Positions 1 through 5,922 of a stretch of DNA of 14,194 bases are shown in pieces. The translations under genes and the position numbers were made by a program. The notes beneath the pieces are model-generated. The model saw only the letters and a list, made by a program, of their open reading frames with translations. It searched no databases and was not told the DNA's origin. Each line of letters begins with the position of its first letter. Position 1 is the first letter of the stretch. Source of the DNA: an uncultured Bacteroidales bacterium (GTDB lineage Bacteria; Bacteroidota; Bacteroidia; Bacteroidales; UBA932); NCBI GenBank assembly GCA_945874815.1, contig CAMCIE010000010.1, forward strand, positions 1 to 14,194, read 5' to 3'.

Positions 1-1500
1 CCAACCCCCACCATAGGTCGGAGAACCTACCCTGACAATTCGATTATCATCACGCAACTTTTTTAGATGCTTTCCAACTGCTCTTGGGGAAATGCCTAGA
101 ATATTCGCCAGTTCCGCATTAGTAATCCCTGGACGTTCTTTTATGATTTTCATTATTTTATCGATAGTCCTTTTAGGCGTTTCGGAACCTGTTTCGGAAC
201 CTGTTTCGGAACCTGTTCCCGAACTCAGCCGATTTTCACACCCTTCATGTACGGGAATTGTCACCAGAAATGCGAGTCTATCCTCATCAGTCTCGAAAAC
301 AGCTCTGGGAGAACCGTTGACACGAAGTTTCTCCTGAATAGTAGGTACGCCTGTGGAACGGCCTTCAGTTAGGTCAAGTTCCTTCAAGAAATCACCAAGT
401 CTGCGGTTCCTATAACGCCTGCTTCTAAGAAGTTCTCCCTTCTCCAACGCCTCCTTGCTGATACTCCTATCCGGCCCAGGGCAATTAAGCACGCATATAC
501 AATCAGGTTCAATCGTAATCTCCACAGGTTCATATTGCCTGTAATCACGATGATAAAGGCTATTGACCACCACTTCCTCCAAGGCATCGTATGGATAATT
601 CCAGAATCTCAAAGCCTCTGCCTGTCCAGAAACTTTCTGCACCGTCTCAAAAAGGATTTCAGTTTTGAGGAAAGTCATTGTCTGAGAGATAATCTGCGGA
701 ACGCTGCCAGTGAAAGTCTTCTCCCTAAAGTTATTCGGGCTCTTGATCTTGCCTTCAGGGAAAACAACGACATCCACCTGAAGATACTTGAAGAACTTTT
801 CTGGATGCTCACAGAACATCATCGCGGCAACATTCTTCAGAATCCTGTTCTCCGATGGACCGGTAAACAGATTCATCTGCTCCAAAATTTCATCAAGGGG
901 CTTCCTCATCACATCCTGGGCCAAGCGGCTGCCGGTCTTGACAAGATGATCACGAAGAAGGACAAGAGAAATATCATTCAGCGATATTTCCGGATTTCCC
1001 TTTTCATCAAAAGGTACACGCCCGGACAAATCCCTCAACTCATCAAGAACTTCTCCCTTCGCAATGATACTGCTGGACCCGCACCGGACATAACAATACT
1101 CCTTTGTATTGCTTTTAGCCGTGACATTCTCTGGAACCGTATATGGTCTATTAACCCCGGACGGGCACCAAATGACCAGCACCTTTTTCCCATCAACATC
1201 TTCCACGCTAGTCCTCGGCATATAATATGGGTAAATCTTGGCATTGTAGCCAATCATCTCTTGCAGTATGCCATCAATACGGCTCTCATCTATCCCGACA
1301 ACCGGACGATTGGCAACCCCATTCTCATCGGTATCGATACCAACTATGACATATCCTCCACCGAGATCGTCAATATCATTCGCAAAAGCACAGATGCTAT
1401 GGTAAATTGAGGCTGGATTCCACCCAGTTTTGAACTCAACCCTGTTGGATTCTATCCGCTGCTTGTTCAGCAAGTTATCTATGTTTATCAATAGCGACAT
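1..1500 (-). CDS. AlbA_2-domain / divergent ATPase / winged-helix putative regulator (3' end outside window)
   Basis: Reading the minus strand from ATG at 1500 gives 500 uninterrupted codons to the window edge, with no stop seen. Residues about 15-150 are an AlbA_2 (Schlafen-like, putative DNA-binding) domain: the N-terminal ESNRVEFK motif, then a GGGYVIVGID strand. Residues about 300-415 match the RecG_C/HATPase_c_4-like module: EEVVVNSLYHRDY (308-320, with the N-box Asn313), NCPGPDR (339-345) and an RN...EGRSTG segment (365-384). Residues about 427-441 are a GSET-repeat linker. Residues about 445-500 are a winged helix (ITNAELANILGISPRAVGKH) ending in a basic wing. Family members usually end soon after a glycine-rich wing like this one, so probably only a few codons are missing. 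The family is annotated as a putative transcriptional regulator or ATP-binding protein and is frequent in accessory regions; its target is unknown. Upstream lie a hairpin and a possible -7 element. Confidence 0.9.
   Translation of the reverse strand, partial: MSLLINIDNLLNKQRIESNRVEFKTGWNPASIYHSICAFANDIDDLGGGYVIVGIDTDENGVANRPVVGIDESRIDGILQEMIGYNAKIYPYYMPRTSVEDVDGKKVLVIWCPSGVNRPYTVPENVTAKSNTKEYCYVRCGSSSIIAKGEVLDELRDLSGRVPFDEKGNPEISLNDISLVLLRDHLVKTGSRLAQDVMRKPLDEILEQMNLFTGPSENRILKNVAAMMFCEHPEKFFKYLQVDVVVFPEGKIKSPNNFREKTFTGSVPQIISQTMTFLKTEILFETVQKVSGQAEALRFWNYPYDALEEVVVNSLYHRDYRQYEPVEITIEPDCICVLNCPGPDRSISKEALEKGELLRSRRYRNRRLGDFLKELDLTEGRSTGVPTIQEKLRVNGSPRAVFETDEDRLAFLVTIPVHEGCENRLSSGTGSETGSETGSETPKRTIDKIMKIIKERPGITNAELANILGISPRAVGKHLKKLRDDNRIVRVGSPTYGGGW
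179..226. repeat. 12-bp tandem repeat, three exact units plus one decayed unit
   Basis: The plus-strand unit GTTTCGGAACCT occurs exactly at 179-190, 191-202 and 203-214. It is followed by a degenerate fourth copy (GTTCCCGAACTC, 215-226, 8 of 12 matching). On the coding (minus) strand each unit reads as Gly-Ser-Glu-Thr. The array lies in the linker between the ATPase-like module and the winged helix of the AlbA_2 protein. Because 12 is a multiple of 3, gain or loss of units keeps the frame and only changes linker length. Confidence 0.9.
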
Positions 1501-1580
1501 TTCAATAGTATGTTTCTAACAAAATAATCAATATGAACTATACGCAATAAGTTTGAGTTTTATCATCAATCGCTCCGTGT

Positions 1581-1616
1581 TGAGTGGTTATTTCCACTTT
1601 GGAAACAGCCACTTCA
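1581..1616. repeat. Imperfect hairpin in the leader of the AlbA_2 gene
   Basis: The left arm at 1581-1595 pairs with the right arm at 1601-1616 around the five-base loop ACTTT. There are 14 pairs, including one G-T wobble, with one A/C mismatch and one bulged T. It lies between the 3' end of the rhodanese gene and the AlbA_2 start at 1500, downstream of a TAACTTTG -7-like box. It has no T-tract, so it is a poor intrinsic terminator. It could be an operator or leader structure. The other bases of the interval 1501-1684 show no gene. Confidence 0.5.
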
Positions 1617-1649
1617 CTGATTAGTTCCTCTTTATCAAATTCATTTTCC

Positions 1650-1657
1650 CAAAGTTA
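1650..1657 (-). promoter_or_regulatory. Possible -7 box for the AlbA_2 gene
   Basis: On the minus strand this reads TAACTTTG, matching the Bacteroidota sigma-ABfr -7 consensus TAnnTTTG. No clean TTG lies at the expected -33 spacing, and the implied leader is long (about 145 nt), so the call is tentative. Confidence 0.35.
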
Positions 1658-1684
1658 CAACCTAACCCCCAAACCAGTTCCCAC

Positions 1685-2118
1685 TCAATCCAGGAAATTC
1701 ATCTTGGACTTCTCGCTGGCCTTGATGTTGTCGATGATGTCGATGAAGGGCGGGAATCCAGCCATCCAATGTAACCGGAGCCCAGCTCAATGACCTTGTA
1801 TTTGTCGGCAAGGATGGCTGCGGCTCTCTTGCTTCTGTTACCGCTGCGGCAGTACAGAGCCACAGTCTTGCCTTCAGGAATTATGGAGCATGCTTTCTTT
1901 TCAAAATCGGCTTTCATCACGTCTATGTTCACCGCACCTTTTATGTGGCCTTCATTGTATTCTTCCGTCGTCCTGACATCGAGAAGAAATACATTCGTGT
2001 CGGCTATGAGTTCTGCAAACTTCTTTGCATCTACTGTTTTGAACCCGGAATTCCGGGCATTGCATCCCAGGAATCCGAGAATGGAGCACAAAATACTCAT
2101 AATCAATATCTTTTTCAT
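1685..2118 (-). pseudogene. Rhodanese-domain lipoprotein, probably frameshifted near its C-terminus
   Basis: The start is ATG at 2118. An in-frame upstream extension to 2202 runs through hairpin DNA and is not protein-like. Residues 1-19 are a lipoprotein signal ending in the lipobox LGFLGC-like Cys19, so the product should be exported and lipidated. The rhodanese domain follows: LLDVRTTEEYNEGHIKGA (45-62) and the active-site loop CRSGNRS (90-96, Cys90), then GSGYIGW (113-119). Such proteins transfer sulfane sulfur or bind persulfides; the substrate is unknown. After Trp119 the read frame gives a Ser/Thr/Arg-rich tail that stops at 1699. A shift at about 1758-1767 restores a natural-looking end: MAGFPPFIDIIDNIK, then about 11 residues to a stop at 1685. 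The loss is terminal and the catalytic loop is intact, so the gene may still work. Sequencing error is an alternative. Confidence 0.75.
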
Positions 2119-2163
2119 ACTATCAAAAATTTTTACATTGATAAAAATTTTGTGAGAGTATGA
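2115..2163 (-). promoter_or_regulatory. Hairpin covering the rhodanese start codon
   Basis: 2115-2134 pairs with 2143-2163 around an 8-nt loop. There are 19 pairs in blocks of 9, 3 and 7, with one bulged base (2152) and one mismatch (2122/2156). The rhodanese ATG (complement of 2116-2118) lies inside the stem, so the folded leader would hide the start codon. The 3' part of the right arm (2152-2163) is also used by the hairpin at 2152-2190, so the two folds exclude each other. Confidence 0.6.
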
Positions 2164-2190
2164 TAGCCGTTCGCTATCGCTCACTCTCAC
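2152..2190. repeat. Inverted repeat, 14 bp stem with internal loop
   Basis: GTGAGAGT (2152-2159) pairs with ACTCTCAC (2183-2190), and GATAGC (2162-2167) pairs with GCTATC (2173-2178). The loop is CGTTC and there is a small asymmetric internal loop. In the rhodanese leader this is the alternative partner of the segment that otherwise occludes the start codon. Confidence 0.75.
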
Positions 2191-2191
2191 G

Positions 2192-2243
2192 ATGAAAATC
2201 ATTTGATATCGCCCTTGGGCGAAAATATATCAAAGATTTTCAT
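2192..2243. repeat. Long 22-bp inverted repeat upstream of the rhodanese gene
   Basis: Three blocks pair in register: ATGAAAATC (2192-2200) with GATTTTCAT (2235-2243); TTTGATAT (2202-2209) with ATATCAAA (2227-2234); CGCCC (2210-2214) with GGGCG (2217-2221). The only unpaired bases are A2201, the 2-base turn and five bases at 2222-2226. It lacks a T-tract, so it is not a classical terminator. It could be a leader RNA structure, a protein-binding palindrome or a repetitive palindromic element. Confidence 0.75.
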
Positions 2244-2248
2244 GTTCG

Positions 2249-2264
2249 GTTTCATATTTGAAAC
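2249..2264. repeat. Small perfect hairpin
   Basis: GTTTCA (2249-2254) pairs with TGAAAC (2259-2264) around TATT. It is the last member of the run of inverted repeats that begins at the rhodanese start codon. Confidence 0.5.
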
Positions 2265-2480
2265 ACTATTTTAAAAAAGTTCTTCCAGCATATTAGTTTC
2301 CCTGATTTTTGGAATATGATGGAAGTGTAAATATATAGATATTCCTTAAATATTTAAAATATTTGCGGATTTGGCTCCCGAAAAATTATTCAAACTCCAT
2401 AAGAGTAATCAGTGGACCTTTGTATAAATGAGATGATTCTCCAAACTATAGCATTTAGTCAATAAAACTAATAAAAATAG
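2265..2480. other. AT-rich intergenic DNA without a recognisable gene
   Basis: This lies between the hairpin cluster of the minus-strand rhodanese gene and the promoter of the plus-strand blaI remnant. It contains GGAATAT (2311-2317) facing ATATTCC (2339-2345) and an AT-rich stretch near 2347-2365 with repeated AATATTT. I found no supported ORF, RNA gene or clear minus-strand -7/-33 pair for the rhodanese gene. Confidence 0.6.
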
Positions 2481-2510
2481 TTGCATAAGAAGAAAAATTA
2501 GTTAACTTTG
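2481..2510 (+). promoter_or_regulatory. Bacteroidota-type promoter of the blaI remnant
   Basis: TTG at 2481-2483 and TAACTTTG at 2503-2510 are separated by 19 bases. This is an exact fit to the known TTG-N19-TAnnTTTG arrangement. The predicted transcript would start about 7 bases later and give a leader of roughly 14 nt before ATG 2531. The -7 box overlaps the 8-bp palindrome AGTTAACT (2500-2507), which could have been an operator half, though this is speculative. Confidence 0.75.
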
Positions 2511-2530
2511 CCTTATAAATGGATTTGAAA

Positions 2531-2620
2531 TGAAGAAATTGACTAAAAAAGAAGATGAGATTATGAATCTCTTCTGGGACAAAGGTGCGATGTTCGTTAA
2601 GGAACTGATTGAGCAGTAGA
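2531..2620 (+). pseudogene. BlaI/MecI-family repressor, only the first 29 codons remain
   Basis: ATG at 2531 starts a product beginning MKKLTKKEDEIMNLFWDKG and ending ...FVKELIEQ before TAG at 2618-2620. This matches helix 1 and the start of helix 2 of the winged-helix domain of BlaI/MecI (penicillinase repressor) proteins, which are about 120 residues long; the recognition helix and dimerisation domain are absent. The sequence after the stop shows no continuation in any plus frame before the next gene. GAGCAGT is duplicated around the break (2610-2624 region). In Bacteroidota, blaI is normally followed by a BlaR1-type M56 peptidase gene, which is missing here. I infer a deletion that removed the rest of blaI and blaR1 while leaving the promoter. 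Confidence 0.75.
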
Positions 2621-2676
2621 GCAGTCGCAAATTTGAAGAATGTAAATTGTTGAAATAAAGTAGAATAAGCTTGGAT

Positions 2677-3843
2677 ATGAAATTGTACAAAAGTTCTTTG
2701 CCCTTCACAAAGATGTTGATTCCGGCCATTTTTGCATTGATTGCAGTGGGATGTCAAAGACAGCAGGGAACAGATTTTACCGTCACCGGAAATATAAAAA
2801 ATGTAGATGATGATTATCTGATCCTGTTATTTAAGAGTAATCTGGATGGATCAACTACACATATTTCAGCAGATACTTTGAAGAATGGTTGTTTTAAGTT
2901 CACGGCTCCTGCCGAGACAGGGGTTCAGTATCATGTCGTGACTCCGCATGTGGGAGTGTTTCCAAGCATGAGTCTGGACTTTTATGCCGAGCCGGGCGCT
3001 GAGGTAGAAATCACAGGTAAAGATTATCTGATAAAGAATTGGACAGTCAAGTCAAAAGTCAGGAATCAAAAGATATATCAGTCTTATTTTGATCAGGTTG
3101 CTGACATATACAAGGAACTGCAGCTAGTGGAATTTGAGTACAGAAAGACAAATGATCTGGAAGCATTCCTGAATGAATCAAAGGCCTTGAATTCAAAGAT
3201 TGACACGGTGTCGATAAAATGGCTGAAGTCCCGGAGGACGATTACAGAACCGTGGATGGATTTGATGGCCAGGTCTTCTCATGTAGCTAATATGTTCAAG
3301 GATGAGAAGATTTTGAATGAATTGCGTGGCATATGGGACGGCGTTGATGAAAGATTTAAGGTTAATCCCAAAGGAAAGGAAATAACCAGGGCTCTGCAAC
3401 CTCATGGAGGTACTCTCAAAGTTGGTGATATGTTCCCTTACGATACGGATGTGTGTGATATACATGGGTATTGTCGTAGCCTGTCGGAGTTTAAAGGCAA
3501 ATGCGTGCTTCTGTATTTCAACAGCTATGGGTGCAAGCCATGTATTTATGCGAAGAAAGAGTTGGCTGAGTTGGCTGATTCCATGAAAGGATTGATTGAG
3601 GTGATAGGTCTCAATGTCGATTCACCTGACACGTGGAAGGCAAAAGGTAAGGATAACCCTGTTCCCTGGTATGACTTCAATGAAGAAAAAGGGTCAAAAG
3701 GTCTGAACCTCAGGTTTGAAACTATGGGCATTCCAGCGTTTGTCATAGTTTCAGATGAGGGGATAATCCTTGACGTTTGGTCGGGATATGGTGAAGGAAT
3801 TATTACTGACAGAATAGGAAAAGTGGTTTGCCCGGTTTCGTGA
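2677..3843 (+). CDS. DUF4369-like / TlpA-type thioredoxin-fold lipoprotein
   Basis: This is 388 residues from ATG 2677; an in-frame TTG at 2671 is a less likely start. Residues 1-26 are a lipoprotein signal with lipobox LIAVGC (Cys26), so the protein should be exported and membrane-anchored. Residues about 34-125 resemble the DUF4369 beta-sandwich (FTVTGNIKNVDDDYLILLF). A helical linker of about 100 residues follows. A TlpA/ResA-type thioredoxin domain starts near 249 (KVGDMFPYDTDVCDIHG), with active site CKPC (Cys286, Cys289) and cis-Pro353 in ETMGIPAF. The expected role is thiol-disulfide exchange or reduction in the periplasm; the partner is unknown. It starts 56 bp after the truncated blaI and has no clear promoter of its own, so it is probably transcribed from the blaI promoter. 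Thioredoxin-like genes often follow blaI-blaR1 in this phylum. Confidence 0.88.
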   Translation: MKLYKSSLPFTKMLIPAIFALIAVGCQRQQGTDFTVTGNIKNVDDDYLILLFKSNLDGSTTHISADTLKNGCFKFTAPAETGVQYHVVTPHVGVFPSMSLDFYAEPGAEVEITGKDYLIKNWTVKSKVRNQKIYQSYFDQVADIYKELQLVEFEYRKTNDLEAFLNESKALNSKIDTVSIKWLKSRRTITEPWMDLMARSSHVANMFKDEKILNELRGIWDGVDERFKVNPKGKEITRALQPHGGTLKVGDMFPYDTDVCDIHGYCRSLSEFKGKCVLLYFNSYGCKPCIYAKKELAELADSMKGLIEVIGLNVDSPDTWKAKGKDNPVPWYDFNEEKGSKGLNLRFETMGIPAFVIVSDEGIILDVWSGYGEGIITDRIGKVVCPVS

Positions 3844-3997
3844 GATAGACAAGGATACCGTTCGATGTGCCTGAAGTCAGCACTCGAAGATGGTCAGAAG
3901 GCACAGGATTGTGCGATTTTTCAAGTGCGGAGCGAATGCGTATGCAGGTCTTCTTCTCGTCGATGGACACCGCGCTCAGGAGCAGTTTCTCCCTCAT
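3803..3997 (-). CDS. Small unrecognised ORF after the YitT gene
   Basis: This is 64 codons from ATG 3997 to TAA at 3803, beginning 16 bases past the YitT stop on the same strand. It overlaps the end of the convergent thioredoxin-lipoprotein gene by 41 bp. Codon choice is like that of the neighbours (GAC, GAG, AAG, ACC, TGC). The product (MREKLLLSAVSIDEKKTCIR...) has no signal peptide or membrane segment that I can see, and I recognise no family. The open frame extends upstream past the ATG into the YitT gene, so it could also be chance or the remains of something longer. The rest of 3844-4013 shows no clear terminator. Confidence 0.3.
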   Translation of the reverse strand: MREKLLLSAVSIDEKKTCIRIRSALEKSHNPVPSDHLRVLTSGTSNGILVYLTKPGKPLFLFCQ

Positions 3998-4013
3998 CGT
4001 GATGATGGTGCTG

Positions 4014-4925
4014 CTACGCCTTTTGTTGTTTTTCGAGGTGTTTCATGTGGCGCTGTGTGCTGGATTTGAACCACTGGCCGTGGATTTCGCTGCAGTTGCC
4101 GGCTGTCATGAAGGCATGGATATGGTTCTTTTCCATGTACTCGAGAAGTCTTCCGTATTCGTGCTGGGTGAGAAGGGCCTGAATCTCAACACCCGGCTCT
4201 TCAGTAAATCCACCTTTGATTTCATATAGGGTACATCCTCTTACAAGTTCCTCAATGATGTATTTGCGGATTCTGTCATAGTCCTTGGAAACGATGCAGA
4301 CCCTCTTTCTGCGATTTAGGCTGGACATGAAATAGTCGATTGCCAGACCATTGAGCCAGGTACCTATGATGCCGATTACAACCATCCTGAAAGTGTTCCC
4401 GGGAATGAAGATGGCTGTCAGACAGACTGCGATGCCGGCGAAAGTAACACAGGTTCCGATGTCAATGTGCATAAGCTTGTTCATGATCATAGCCACGATG
4501 TCCAAACCTCCGGTTGAGGCATTGATACGGAATAGAAAGGCCTGGGAAGCACTGAGCATGAGGACGAAACAGCAAAGGTCGAACCAGGGATCACCCATCA
4601 CTGTGGTCTGTCCCTGTTCAATCAGCTTGCTCACCGGGTAGATAAGCTCACACAAATCCATGGCAGGTCCAAGGAAAATGGAAGCAATAATTGACTTCAG
4701 CCCGAACTCCTTTCCTACAATTATGACTGCAAGGATGACGAGAACTACATTCAGCATCAGTACAAAGTGTGACACTTTGATAGCCGGAATCATCGCGTTG
4801 AGAACCATGGCAAGACCGGAGACAGTTCCGATTACGATTTTGCTTGGTATAAGGAAATAATAAACTGCGGCAGCTCCGACCAGAAGGCCGGCAATCATGA
4901 TGAGCAGTTCCTTGATCAATTTCAT
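4014..4925 (-). CDS. YitT family membrane protein (DUF161/DUF2179)
   Basis: This is 303 residues from ATG 4925. The N-terminal ~200 residues carry about six hydrophobic segments, including LLIMIAGLLVGAAAVYYFLI at 8-27, and the family-typical INASTGGLDIVAMIMNK (about 134-150) after FLFR. The C-terminal ~90 residues form a soluble DUF2179 domain (KRVCIVSKDYDRIRKYIIEE, then GCTLYEIKGGFTE). Length and order are those of full YitT proteins. These inner-membrane proteins are widespread but the transported or sensed substrate is not established. The gene diverges from the metallophosphoesterase gene with a 102-bp gap holding a TATATTCG element (minus, 4954-4961) that resembles a -7 box with one mismatch. 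No catalytic claim is made. Confidence 0.9.
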   Translation of the reverse strand: MKLIKELLIMIAGLLVGAAAVYYFLIPSKIVIGTVSGLAMVLNAMIPAIKVSHFVLMLNVVLVILAVIIVGKEFGLKSIIASIFLGPAMDLCELIYPVSKLIEQGQTTVMGDPWFDLCCFVLMLSASQAFLFRINASTGGLDIVAMIMNKLMHIDIGTCVTFAGIAVCLTAIFIPGNTFRMVVIGIIGTWLNGLAIDYFMSSLNRRKRVCIVSKDYDRIRKYIIEELVRGCTLYEIKGGFTEEPGVEIQALLTQHEYGRLLEYMEKNHIHAFMTAGNCSEIHGQWFKSSTQRHMKHLEKQQKA

Positions 4926-4974
4926 TTTATAAAAATACTTAATATTCAGCCCGCGAATATAGGAAAAAAATATG

Positions 4975-4982
4975 TAAGTTTG
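4975..4982 (+). promoter_or_regulatory. -7 box of the metallophosphoesterase gene
   Basis: TAAGTTTG fits TAnnTTTG and lies 45 bases before ATG 5028. I see no good TTG at the -33 position, so only half of the promoter is supported. Confidence 0.45.
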
Positions 4983-5027
4983 CGTTCAGCTAAGAATATA
5001 TAAGAAATAGAACTAAATTGTAGCAAA

Positions 5028-5876
5028 ATGAAAATGAAACGAATCCTTCTATTTGCAGCAATGTGTCTGGCACTGACTGCCTGTGGCACAGACGATACCG
5101 TCGTTATCTTCCAGGTCTCTGACCCACAGATGGGATTCCAGACAAGAAATGCAGACATGGAATATGAAACAGCTACCCTGACGGCAGCAGTTGAAGCGAT
5201 AAATGCCACCTCACCTGATGTAGTGGTTTTCACCGGAGACCTTGTCCACGATTGCTGGAGCGAGGCGCAATGGACCGAATTCAAAAGACTCTCCGGATTG
5301 ATAGACAAAAAATCGGAAGTGCTGTATATTCCCGGAAATCACGACATTGTATTTAAAGGAGATTTTGACATGAGCCCTTATATGAATCATATTGGCACAG
5401 ACAGATTCAATGTCAAAGTCGGCAATGTAATGCTCACCGGCATCAATACAGACTATATAAAATATACGGAAGGAAGCCCTGAAGAAATTGCACAGGTACA
5501 GTGGCTGAAAGATGCCCTTGACAATAAGGAGGATGGAGAAATTTCCATAGTATTCGGTCATCATCCTTTCTTCCTGAACGATCCTCAGGAAGAGGAAGAA
5601 TATTTCAACATTCGCCCGGAAAACAGGTCAAAATATCTGGAAATATTTGAAAATCATGATGTTGACGCTGTGTTCTGCGGGCATAAGCATGATAACAGCA
5701 TTGCCGCTGACGGAGATATTCCGGTCGTAACAACGAGCGCCATAGGAAAACCGCTTGGCCAGGCACCTTCCGGAGTCCGCGTGATAGTTTGCCGAAAAGG
5801 TGATATCCGACATGTTTATCTTACTCCTGAAGAAGTTCCTCAGACACGTAAAGAACTCATCGGTCTTTTATATTAA
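5028..5876 (+). CDS. Calcineurin-like metallophosphoesterase lipoprotein
   Basis: This is 282 residues. Residues 1-19 are a lipoprotein signal with lipobox ALTAC (Cys19), so the enzyme is expected at the cell envelope. An alternative ATG two codons in (5034) keeps the signal. The metal-binding motifs appear in order: SDPQMGF (Asp32, Gln34), FTGDLVHD (Gly70-Asp71), GNHD (103-106), GHHP (177-180) and GHKH (218-221). The first motif is DPQ instead of the usual DxH; this is the form seen in CPPED1-like enzymes, so the active site appears complete for that subgroup. It probably hydrolyses a phosphoester with a dinuclear metal centre; the substrate is not evident. It is monocistronic, divergent from the YitT gene and ends at a strong shared terminator. 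Confidence 0.9.
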   Translation: MKMKRILLFAAMCLALTACGTDDTVVIFQVSDPQMGFQTRNADMEYETATLTAAVEAINATSPDVVVFTGDLVHDCWSEAQWTEFKRLSGLIDKKSEVLYIPGNHDIVFKGDFDMSPYMNHIGTDRFNVKVGNVMLTGINTDYIKYTEGSPEEIAQVQWLKDALDNKEDGEISIVFGHHPFFLNDPQEEEEYFNIRPENRSKYLEIFENHDVDAVFCGHKHDNSIAADGDIPVVTTSAIGKPLGQAPSGVRVIVCRKGDIRHVYLTPEEVPQTRKELIGLLY

Positions 5877-5913
5877 AAAATCAGGCTGGAAGAATCACTG
5901 CCAGCCTGATTTA
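5875..5913. terminator. Bidirectional intrinsic terminator between the phosphoesterase gene and recA
   Basis: AAATCAGGCTGG (5878-5889) pairs perfectly with CCAGCCTGATTT (5901-5912), giving a 12-bp stem with an 11-nt loop. The A-run before the left arm (5875-5880) becomes a U-run for recA transcripts reading leftward. The TTTAT after the right arm is a weaker tail for the rightward transcript. The left tail begins inside the phosphoesterase stop codon. Confidence 0.9.
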
Positions 5914-5922
5914 TGAAAGGAA

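Noticed and set aside
179..226. Possible CRISPR-like array
   Set aside because: The units are directly adjacent 12-mers with no spacers, and no cas gene is present.
92..337. Plus-strand frame with a repeated SEPV peptide
   Set aside because: The repeat comes from the 12-bp array read on the wrong strand; the minus-strand frame encodes the linker and winged helix.
535..1410. A 291-codon plus-strand open frame
   Set aside because: It is antisense to the AlbA_2 gene, whose product has clear domain motifs over the same bases; the plus-strand product shows none.
1790..2163. Two plus-strand frames over the rhodanese gene
   Set aside because: They are shadows of the rhodanese coding strand, which carries the lipobox and the CRSGNRS loop.
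2119..2202. N-terminal extension of the rhodanese protein
   Set aside because: It would put residues before a complete lipoprotein signal and runs through the hairpin cluster.
2192..2243. Transposon terminal inverted repeats or a minimal mobile element
   Set aside because: The arms are adjacent with almost no internal sequence, and no target-site duplication or transposase is visible.
3867..4229. A 120-codon plus-strand frame across the YitT 3' end
   Set aside because: It overlaps the conserved DUF2179 domain in antisense and has no recognisable family features.
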